Assembly (NCBI GenBank): GCA_910588455.1 | Contig: CAJUPG010000027.1 | Location: forward strand, 1 to 22,775 | Direction: 5' to 3' | Source of the DNA: an uncultured Oscillospiraceae bacterium | GTDB taxonomy: Bacteria; Bacillota; Clostridia; Oscillospirales; Oscillospiraceae | DNA length: 22,775 bases | Shown here: positions 7,319-14,700 of the stretch, piece by piece | Layout: the number at the start of each line of letters is the position of its first letter | Position numbering within the stretch: position 1 is the stretch's first letter | Program-made: the position numbers and the translations under genes | Notes under the pieces: model-generated | Told to the model about the DNA's origin: nothing | The model's input: the letters and a program-made list of their open reading frames with translations, nothing else | Database searches by the model: none

Positions 7319-10213
7319 TCATGCGCTTGCCGACAGCCGCCCCTCAAAGTCCTCCTCCGGCACTGGCCGGCAGTAGCGGTATCCTTGGGCCACGTTGGCC
7401 CCGATCTCCCGCATCAGCTCCACATCCCGGTCGGTCTCCACCCCTTCGCAGACAATCTGGGCTCCCAAATCGTCCGCCAGATCCACAATCCGCCGCATGA
7501 TTTTCACCTGGCGGTCGCGGTCCTCCTGGTTGAGCAGGAAGGAGCGGTCCAGCTTAATGACTGCCGCGGGAATTTTTTCAATGACCCCCAGGGAGGAGTA
7601 GCCGGAGCCGAAGTCGTCAATGGACAGCCGGATGCCCTCTGCGTGGAGCTCCCGAAGGGTCTGCTCGGCAATTTTCTGCTGGAACTCCTCCATGACCAGG
7701 GTCTCCGTCACCTCCACCTCAATCAGCTCCCGGGGCACCTGGGTTTCCTCCAGCACATCCAGCAGCCGCTGGATAAAGCCGGGCTTTGTAAAATGAATCC
7801 GGGAGAAGTTGCAGGAAATGGTCACCACTTTTTCTCCCTGGTCCAGCCGCCGGCGGAGCATCCGGCACACGCACTGGAACACAAAGAAGTCAATCTCTAT
7901 AATCCGGCCGCTCTGCTCATAGTAGGGCACGAAGAACCCCGGAGCCCGCACCGCGCCGCCGGCCGTGGGGTCCAGAAAACGCACCAGCGCCTCCGCCCCC
8001 ACAATTTTCTCTGTGCGCACGTCCACTTTAGCCTGGTAGTAAGTGGCAAAATTACCCTCAATCTCCACGGCGTCCAGCAGCTTCTGCTGCTCGTGCCGCT
8101 CCCGGATGGCCTTTTCCAGCGTCTCGTCAAAGACGCGGATCCGCTCGCCGCTGTTGGGCCGGATAAAGTCAATGGCCTGGTCCGCGCACACCAGGGCCCC
8201 CCGCAGGTCCACGCTGTCCGCAGGGATAAAGTAGACTCCAATCTGGAGCTCCACATGGACCTGGGTATCATGGAAAATATATTCCTCCGCCAGCCGGCCA
8301 ATGTTGCGCAGCCGGTTCAGAATCTCCCCCATCTCGGAGGAGAGCATCAGCACAAAATGGTCCCCCTCCGCCTTGGCGCACACCTCACCCTTGCCCCGCA
8401 CACACTGGGACAGCACGTCCGCCACCGACTCCAGCAGCCGTTGGCCGCTGGTCCAGCCATACACCACCTTGTAGTGCTGGAACTGGGCGATGTTCAGATA
8501 GGCAATCGCATAGGTATGCCGTCCACGATCGGCCTCCAGGGTCTTTTTTCCCGTATACAGCAGATGATTCAGATTCCAGATGTCGATTTCCACGTCCTTA
8601 TACATGAGCTTCTGGATTTTCCGGGTGTCCCGGATAATATGGGCTGTCACCAGAAGCACTCCCAGCAGAAGCAGAAACAAAATTGCAATAATGCCGCCGC
8701 TGTTGTCCTCTACAAACTTGCTCACACTGGTCATGGCATAGACGTTGCGCTCCAGCATATAATCGCTGACCGCCCGGGCGTCGATGTACAGCAGGGATTT
8801 ATTCAAAACACCCGCCAGGGCAACATCATCGCTGCGCACGGTCATGGAGATGCCGTGCTCCTGGTTCAGCACCCGCTTGATCTCCAGATTGTAATAGCGC
8901 ATCTCCGCGCTGAGCTGATACTCCGCCAGATAGCCGTCGCACAATACGGCGTCCGCCTTTCTCTCCTTCACCGCGTCCATGCAGGCCTGCTGGGTATCGA
9001 AGACCAGCAGTACCGCATCCTCCAGGCCCACTGCCTCCTTGGCCTCTTCGGATAAATATTCCACCGTGGCCAGGGTCTGGATGGAGTGCAGCTCCCGGTC
9101 CTTCTCCATCACCAGGACCAGGGGGACCTGGGTATAATCCTTTAATTTGATAAGCTGGCCCTCTGCCGCCTCCTCCTCGCTGTGGATGCAGTAAGACATC
9201 ACATCAATGGCGCCGTCCTCCAGGGCTCGGGACGCCTCCGCCGGACTGTCAATCCGCTTCCACTGAAGGCGCAGGCCGGTTAAGGCCGCAGTATTTTCCA
9301 AAAGATCCCGGGTCAGCCCCCGGCAGGTCCCCTCCTCCTCATAGACAAAGGGATAATAGTGATCGAAGTAGCCCACGACAACCGGCTCTGCACCGGCAAT
9401 GAACTCCTTCTCCAGGGTGGTAAACACAATGGTTTTGTCCAGCCGGCTCTGGTAAAACTTGTTCATCAGCTGGGTTTCCAGCTCCGGCTCATTCATCTTC
9501 AGGTCGGCGATGGCGTAGTTGAGCTCCCGCATCACATCGTCGTTGCCCTCGTAGCTGATGTAATAGAAGGGGCGGGGGGCAAACCGGCCAATCAGCCGCT
9601 GTCCCTCCTCAATCTCCATAAATGTATGGACCATCGCATCAATCTCTCCCCGCTCCAGAGCGGCGCGGAGCTGCTGGGAGGACTGGTAGGTCCGAACCCT
9701 GGGGGCGCTTACGCCGTGATCGTCCAGGTACTGGAAAAAATCGTCCCGGCGCACATAGGTTTCCACCATGCCGAAGGTGATTTCCCCCATAGCGGTAAAG
9801 TCCTCATAGGCCAAGTCGCTGTCCGAACGGGCGGCAATCACCCCGAAGGTGTAGCCGCTGGACAGGTCGGCATACTGGTACTGCTCAGCCCGCTGGGCAG
9901 AGTATTGGGCGCTGCCCACCAGGTCCGCCTTGTGTTGGGCCACAAGCTCCAGAGCCTCGTCCCAGCTGCCGCACTCCACATACTCGATCTTCCAGCCGGC
10001 GTAGCGGCTGAGCGCCTCTAGGTATTCCACGTCCATACCGGAATATTTTCCATCCTCCCGCTTCTCGTGGTACCCCTCCATGGGGAAAAAAGCCACTTTT
10101 ACAACCCGTTTCTCCTTTGCCCAGGCCGTACCGGCCAACAGACCAATCAGCAGACAGACTGCCAAAGCAAAGGAGATGATAGATGCTGTTTTTTGTCTCA
10201 TTCTCTCTCTCAT
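7319..10213 (-). CDS. Membrane c-di-GMP phosphodiesterase with two solute-binding sensor domains and a degenerate GGDEF domain
   Basis: A 964-residue sensor enzyme. A signal peptide or membrane helix (about residues 8-32, ending TAWA) precedes two tandem SBP_bac_3-type domains (about 36-255 and 275-490), like the BvgS/amino-acid-binding type. A membrane helix follows at about 506-527 (GGIIAILFLLLLGVLLVTA). A GGDEF-like domain at about 545-700 has EGDHF in place of GGDEF and so should not make c-di-GMP. The C-terminal EAL domain (about 715-955) keeps the catalytic set: E in AEALVR, N in SCNFSR, E in EVEVTE, DD in IDDFGSGYSS, K in IKLDRSF, E in CEGVET, Q in AQGYRYCRP. It should therefore cleave c-di-GMP in response to an external small molecule. 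The start at 10213 has AAAGGGGGTG upstream; the in-frame extension to 10249 would overlap the promoter. Confidence 0.92.
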   Translation of the reverse strand: MRERMRQKTASIISFALAVCLLIGLLAGTAWAKEKRVVKVAFFPMEGYHEKREDGKYSGMDVEYLEALSRYAGWKIEYVECGSWDEALELVAQHKADLVGSAQYSAQRAEQYQYADLSSGYTFGVIAARSDSDLAYEDFTAMGEITFGMVETYVRRDDFFQYLDDHGVSAPRVRTYQSSQQLRAALERGEIDAMVHTFMEIEEGQRLIGRFAPRPFYYISYEGNDDVMRELNYAIADLKMNEPELETQLMNKFYQSRLDKTIVFTTLEKEFIAGAEPVVVGYFDHYYPFVYEEEGTCRGLTRDLLENTAALTGLRLQWKRIDSPAEASRALEDGAIDVMSYCIHSEEEAAEGQLIKLKDYTQVPLVLVMEKDRELHSIQTLATVEYLSEEAKEAVGLEDAVLLVFDTQQACMDAVKERKADAVLCDGYLAEYQLSAEMRYYNLEIKRVLNQEHGISMTVRSDDVALAGVLNKSLLYIDARAVSDYMLERNVYAMTSVSKFVEDNSGGIIAILFLLLLGVLLVTAHIIRDTRKIQKLMYKDVEIDIWNLNHLLYTGKKTLEADRGRHTYAIAYLNIAQFQHYKVVYGWTSGQRLLESVADVLSQCVRGKGEVCAKAEGDHFVLMLSSEMGEILNRLRNIGRLAEEYIFHDTQVHVELQIGVYFIPADSVDLRGALVCADQAIDFIRPNSGERIRVFDETLEKAIRERHEQQKLLDAVEIEGNFATYYQAKVDVRTEKIVGAEALVRFLDPTAGGAVRAPGFFVPYYEQSGRIIEIDFFVFQCVCRMLRRRLDQGEKVVTISCNFSRIHFTKPGFIQRLLDVLEETQVPRELIEVEVTETLVMEEFQQKIAEQTLRELHAEGIRLSIDDFGSGYSSLGVIEKIPAAVIKLDRSFLLNQEDRDRQVKIMRRIVDLADDLGAQIVCEGVETDRDVELMREIGANVAQGYRYCRPVPEEDFEGRLSASA

Positions 10214-10237
10214 TGGGACACCCCCTTTAACTTGTTC

Positions 10238-10266
10238 ATTATAGCACACAACACCTGTTGAGGCAA
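10238..10266 (-). promoter_or_regulatory. Promoter of the EAL sensor gene
   Basis: TTGCCT (10266-10261) and TATAAT (10243-10238) on the minus strand are spaced by 17 bases, and TGC before the -10 makes it an extended -10. The transcript would start near 10231, 18 bases before the ATG at 10213. It lies just past the cysK terminator. Confidence 0.78.
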
Positions 10267-10298
10267 CCTGATTTTTAGCGTTTTATACAACAGAGGGC

Positions 10299-10339
10299 AA
10301 AAAAAGCGTCCGCTGCTCCACTCCTGGGGCAGCAGACGC
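10299..10339 (-). terminator. Intrinsic terminator of cysK
   Basis: The arms 10306-10317 and 10328-10339 pair over about 12 bp (GCGTC at the base, one C-A mismatch, then GCTGC and beyond) and close on a short loop. Read on the minus strand the stem is followed directly by seven T residues (complement of 10299-10305). Confidence 0.88.
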
Positions 10340-10364
10340 AGAAAAACGACTGGAGGGGGCCGGT

Positions 10365-11303
10365 TCAGCCGGCAAACATAGGCGTAGACAGGTAGCGCTC
10401 CCCATTATCGGGCAGCAGGGCAACAATGGTTTTTCCCCGATTTTCCGGCCGCTTGGCCAGCTGCAAGGCGGCCCAAAGAGCCGCTCCGGAGGAAATCCCC
10501 ACCAGAATTCCTTCCCGGCGGCCCGCCTCCCGTCCGGCGGCAAAGGCGTCGCAGCCCTCAACTGCAATCACCTCGTCATAGATTCCGGGGTCCAGTACCT
10601 GGGGGACAAAGCCTGCACCAATACCTTGAATCGAATGGGGTCCGGCCACGCCCTTACTCAGCACCGGGGAGTCCGCCGGTTCCACCGCCACCACCCGGAT
10701 GGCAGGATTCTGGCTTTTGAGGTAGCGGCCCACCCCGGTGAGGGTGCCGCCGGTGCCCACCCCGGCTACAAAGATGTCCACCTGGCCGCCGGTGTCCCCC
10801 CAGATTTCCGGCCCGGTGGAGGCCATATGCGCCGCCGGGTTGGCGGGGTTGACAAACTGGCCGGGAATAAAGCTGTCGGGGAGTTCCCTGGCCAGCTTCT
10901 CCGCCTGGGCAATGGCTCCCTGCATCCCCTGGGCGCCATCCGTAAGCACCAGCTCCGCCCCATAAGCCTGCATCACCAGGCGGCGCTCCATGCTCATGGT
11001 CTCGGGCATAACGATGATAATCCGGTAGCCCCGGGTAGCGGCTACTGAGGCCAGGCCAATTCCGGTGTTGCCAGAGGTGGGCTCTATGATAACGGAGCCG
11101 GGCTTCAGCAGCCCTTTGGCCTCCGCGTCGTCGATCATGGCCCTGGCAATCCGGTCCTTGGCGCTGCCGGCGGGGTTTAAGTATTCCAGCTTGGCCAGAA
11201 TCCGGGCCTGAAGCCCCTGCTCCTGTTCCAGCCTGACCAGCTCCAAAAGCGGCGTTTTACCGATCAACTGATCTGCGGACGTATAAATCTGACTCATATT
11301 CAT
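10365..11303 (-). CDS. cysK: Cysteine synthase (O-acetylserine sulfhydrylase)
   Basis: A 312-residue PLP enzyme that makes L-cysteine and acetate from O-acetylserine and sulfide in the cytoplasm. The PLP lysine lies in NPAGSAKDRIA (about residue 49). The substrate loop TSGNTG, the phosphate-binding GVGTGGTLTGVG and the late GISSGAA are all intact, and the length is usual for the CysK/CysM family. CysK is favoured over cystathionine beta-synthase because no CBS domain or extension is present. The start is probably the ATG at 11303 (AAGG seven bases upstream); ATG 11297 is an alternative. No sulfur genes are adjacent. The gene follows tRNA-Leu by 43 bp on the same strand without an intervening terminator or good promoter, and it ends in a strong terminator. 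Confidence 0.94.
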   Translation of the reverse strand: MNMSQIYTSADQLIGKTPLLELVRLEQEQGLQARILAKLEYLNPAGSAKDRIARAMIDDAEAKGLLKPGSVIIEPTSGNTGIGLASVAATRGYRIIIVMPETMSMERRLVMQAYGAELVLTDGAQGMQGAIAQAEKLARELPDSFIPGQFVNPANPAAHMASTGPEIWGDTGGQVDIFVAGVGTGGTLTGVGRYLKSQNPAIRVVAVEPADSPVLSKGVAGPHSIQGIGAGFVPQVLDPGIYDEVIAVEGCDAFAAGREAGRREGILVGISSGAALWAALQLAKRPENRGKTIVALLPDNGERYLSTPMFAG

Positions 11304-11346
11304 TACCAGCCTTAACGTATTGACTCAAGGAATTATCAACTTATGA

Positions 11347-11431
11347 TGGTACGGGTAGTGGGGGTCGAACCCACACGCCTTGCGGCACAGGAACCTAAAT
11401 CCTGCACGTCTGCCAATTCCGCCATACCCGC
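11347..11431 (-). tRNA. tRNA-Leu (anticodon UAG)
   Basis: An 85-base class II tRNA with encoded CCA (11347-11349). The acceptor arm GCGGGTA pairs with TACCCGT (G-U at the first pair). The anticodon stem-loop is CAGGA-TTTAGGT-TCCTG, giving UAG, which reads CUA/CUN leucine codons. A long variable arm (GCCGCAAGGC) and the T arm GTGGG-TTCGACC-CCCAC are intact, and the discriminator is A73. A near-consensus promoter lies 22 bases upstream. cysK follows 43 bp downstream in the same direction. Confidence 0.96.
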
Positions 11432-11452
11432 ATAATCAATTAATCACAATTT

Positions 11453-11481
11453 ATTATACATGACTTTGTTTCTTTTGTAAA
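11453..11481 (-). promoter_or_regulatory. Promoter of tRNA-Leu (and probably cysK)
   Basis: TTTACA (11481-11476) and a perfect TATAAT (11458-11453) on the minus strand are spaced by 17 bases. RNA should begin near 11446, about 15 bases before the mature tRNA 5' end. Confidence 0.82.
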
Positions 11482-11501
11482 CACTTAAAAAGGTTCTTCA
11501 T

Positions 11502-11600
11502 GTCTACCAAAAGTCTACCAAAAACCGTATGCAACCCCTTGCGGCGCAAGGGGTTGCATTTTTTGCGTTCTGGGGCAGGTCTACCAAATGTCTACCAGAG
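11502..11600. repeat. Two tandem pairs of an 11-base repeat (GTCTACCAAAA)
   Basis: GTCTACCAAAA is repeated back to back at 11502-11512 and 11513-11523, and again, less perfectly, at 11579-11589 (GTCTACCAAAT) and 11590-11600 (GTCTACCAGAG). The second pair starts exactly 77 bases after the first, and each pair is followed by a hairpin with a T-run. Such short direct repeats beside a tRNA resemble arm-type sites of tyrosine integrases, but no integrase gene is in the window; the role is unknown. Confidence 0.7.
11530..11564 (+). terminator. Orphan intrinsic terminator 1
   Basis: A perfect 13-bp stem (11530-11542 and 11546-11558, TGCAACCCCTTGC and its complement) with a three-base loop is followed by TTTTTT. 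No plus-strand gene lies upstream of it; the nearest plus-strand gene ends at 5415. Confidence 0.85.
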
Positions 11601-11610
11601 TAATGTTTTG

Positions 11611-11641
11611 CCCGGAAATCCGCAGGATTTCCGGGCTTTTT
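11611..11641 (+). terminator. Orphan intrinsic terminator 2
   Basis: A perfect 11-bp stem (11611-11621 and 11625-11635, CCCGGAAATCC and its complement) with loop GCA is followed by CTTTTT. It lies 124 bp before the S-layer gene start and, with terminator 1, would insulate that gene from upstream plus-strand transcription. Confidence 0.85.
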
Positions 11642-11643
11642 GC

Positions 11644-11673
11644 TTGTTTTCACAACTATTTTTCTGCTGTAAG
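11644..11673 (+). promoter_or_regulatory. Candidate promoter of the S-layer gene (weak)
   Basis: TTGTTT (11644-11649) and TGC-TGTAAG (11665-11673), an extended -10 with 18-base spacing, are the best match upstream. It would give a leader of about 85 bases containing GGCC-TAGTG-GGCC and GGGC-GAAAA-GCCC hairpins. Matches are imperfect for a gene expected to be strongly expressed. Confidence 0.3.
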
Positions 11674-11764
11674 GGGCGTTATACCGGCCTAGTGGGCCTA
11701 AAAGTTCTCCAAAACCTCGAAAAAGGGCGAAAAGCCCAACATTTTAAAAAGGAGGAACTCCAAA

Positions 11765-14700
11765 ATGAGAAACCTGAAGCGCGCTCTCAGTCTGGCTCTG
11801 GCTTCCATTATGCTCCTGGGCATGATGGTCACCGGCGCAAGTGCTGCGAGCAGCAGCTTCACTGATTTCGACCAGATCGTAAATCAGGAAGCTGCCGAGG
11901 TCACTTCGGGCCTGAAGATCTTTGAGGGTTACACCGATGGTTCTTTTGGTCCCGAGCGGCCTGTTACCCGTGCCGAGATGGCTGTTATCATCTGCAAGCT
12001 CCTGAATGGGGCCGACGTTGATCCCAGCAACTTCTCCGGCCTGACCAAGTTCACCGACGTCCCCGGCTGGGCCGAGGGCTACGTCAACTACTGCAACAGC
12101 ATGGGCATCGTTGTGGGCGTGGGCGACAACAAGTTCGACCCCAACCGCACCGTGAGCACCGTTGAGGCGGCCACCATGCTGCTGAAGGCCCTGGGCTACT
12201 TCGTGGAAGAGGACCAGCTGAAGTCCGACTGGAAGACCGTGGTCACTGGCCGCGCCACTTCCCTGAAGCTGTACGGTGATCTGACTCTGGCCGTTGACGA
12301 GCCCCTGACCCGCGACAACGTGGCGGAGCTTGTGTTCCACACCCTGTTCGCCCAGCGGGTGGCCTATGACGACAACCGCAACCTGTACGTGAAGAACACC
12401 GACCGTGACGTGGTTGTCACCAACGGCACCTCTGACCGGAACAACACTCTGGCCATGAACACCTTCGGTATGTGGTACATTGACGGTACTGTCACCGGCA
12501 ACAGCTACACCGACGTGTCCCTGTCCAAGACCACCAACAACGGCGACCGCACCATGGTGCTGTTTGACGCCGGCCAGAGCTATCTGGGCGGCACCGGCAT
12601 CTTCAGCTATCCCTTTGAGTACGAGACCGGTCTGGACATGATCGGCCACGCCGCCCGGGTATACTACTCTATGGAGCGCAACGCCCCCGTGGTGTACGCC
12701 ATCGTGGACCGGGCCACCAAGGTGGGCGTTATCACCTATGACCGGAACACCGCCCGTCTGTCCGCGGCCGCCAGCGACGCCGGGTTCCGCCGGAACACCA
12801 TCGTGGACATCAAGAACTACCTGGTCAACTACGATTGGGACGTCACCTGGGCCAACAATGACGCCCGTCTGACTCCCACCAACGAGCCTAACCTGTCCCT
12901 GATTCTGATCTCCAACAGCTCCGATTACACCGTTGACCGCGTAATCGTGCTGGATCAGTATCTGGACACCGTGCGCCGGGTTGTGAACGATGAGGATGAC
13001 TTTGACTTTGACCTGACCACCCGCGACGGGGCCGACATGAACATCCTCCACGGCGACGCCGCTGAGGGCGATTACGTGATCGTGACCGATGTGGGCAATC
13101 AGCACTCCATCCTGAACGTGACCAAGGCCGAGACCCAGTCCGCCAAGATCACCCGGTTTACCGGCGTGTCCAACGGCGCGGGCACTGTGAAGTCCATTGT
13201 GGCTGACGGCACCGAATATGTGGGCTCTCCCGTGCGCGACCATGAGGACCCTGCCAAGACCCTGGACAACACCACCAACTTTGAGGAAATCAACACCATC
13301 GGCGAGGCTACCATGATTCTGGACGCCGAGGGCAAGGTGATTGCTCTGGCCCAGCCTGAGACCGCCAAGAATTATGCCTATGCCGCGCAGTTCGGCGTGC
13401 ATAAGAACAACAACGGCCTGAACCACGAGGAGGCTCTGACCGTTAAGCTGTACTTCATCGACGGCACCTCCGGCGTATATGAAGTGAACACCGATCAGGG
13501 CACCTTCGACGGCTATAATTATCAGACCAGCGACGAGACGAAGCTCAATCAGGGCGCTGCTACTGGCGGCAGCTATAATCCCACTGTTGCTTATAAGAAC
13601 CTTGATCTGGACAGCAACGGCCATCTGACCGGTCTGACTGCGGTTAATGCTGCTAACATCGGCAACGGAACCGCTGCCAACGGTCTGGGCGTGTACCACG
13701 TATCCGTACGCAGCGACAACACCGTTGTGATGTGGGCCCTGCACGACGAGGACCAGGAGGACTCCGCCAACCGCGCCGCGGCTGCTAAGGCCCAGCTGCT
13801 GGCCCGCCGGACCACTCTGGTTGCTACCGTGGGCGTGGCGAAAGATACCGTACCCGTTCCTCCCTCCGGTGGCACCACCGCTGCGATCAGCCAGAATGGC
13901 GTTGTGACCAATAAAGAGGGCGAGCGCCTGTATCAGAACAACAAGACCGTGTACTTCTATGTGGACGGCAACCGCAGTAATACCCAGGGCACCTACACTT
14001 GGTCCAACAGCGGGCTGACCGTGGGCGTGCGTACTGGCGTTGCCAATGCGGTGACCTTCACCCACGGCGGCAACAAGGATGACAATAAATGGGGAACCCA
14101 GAATGTGGCCGACGAGTTCGTGCAGGTCTTTGCCGACGAGTACGACAGCACCAACAAGGATGTTGACCGTCTGGTTTCCGCTGTGCTGGTGTACGGACTG
14201 GAAGTGGACGCCAACGACACCATGTACTTCTACAACCAGGGCAACTATATTGTCAACGACGGCGCTCTGAACAGCAAGGCCGACGGCAAGATTACCCTGA
14301 CCTACACCCTGCATGATCCCGACACTGGCGAGGTCTTTGAAAAGACCTACGACAACGGCGGCAAGGGCTACGACTCCGGCGCTGCGGCCCGGGAAGAGGC
14401 GGAGAACGTGCCCACCGGCTACTACGAGATCGGCTCCTCCAACCTGAAGCCCGTCATGACCGTGAAGAGCCCCAACGGTTCCGGCAACGTCTGGTCGAAC
14501 GGGAAATACCGCTTCGTGATGGACGCGGCTCTTAATTACAACGAGCGCACCAAGAACATCTTCGCCGGCAGCGAGGAAGTTGGCGGCATCATCGACAGCG
14601 CCGTGATCGTGAACCTGACCGACGGCAAGAATCTGGACACCGTGTCCGGCATCGTCCGGGCGCTGGAGAACCACCAGACCGTGAAGATCTCCTACGCTTA

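Noticed and set aside
7274..9055. A 593-codon plus-strand open frame antisense to the EAL gene
   Set aside because: The opposite strand encodes a complete multi-domain protein with a promoter and ribosome site; this frame is its shadow.
11304..11346. Separate promoter for cysK just after tRNA-Leu
   Set aside because: TTGATA-N17-GTTAAG is a poor -10 and would start RNA almost at the ATG.
11347..11431. tRNA-Leu 3' end as an occupied integration site
   Set aside because: No duplicate of the tRNA 3' end and no integrase gene are visible in the window; the direct repeats lie on the 5' side.
11502..11600. CRISPR-like repeats
   Set aside because: The repeats are 11 bases, directly adjacent in pairs, with only one intervening stretch; there are no regular spacers or cas genes.
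11642..11764. Riboswitch in the S-layer leader
   Set aside because: Two small hairpins are present but no conserved core of a known riboswitch (for example c-di-GMP) could be recognised.
11500..11865. A short plus-strand open frame before and into the S-layer start
   Set aside because: It consists of the repeats and terminator hairpins read as codons and lacks a ribosome site.
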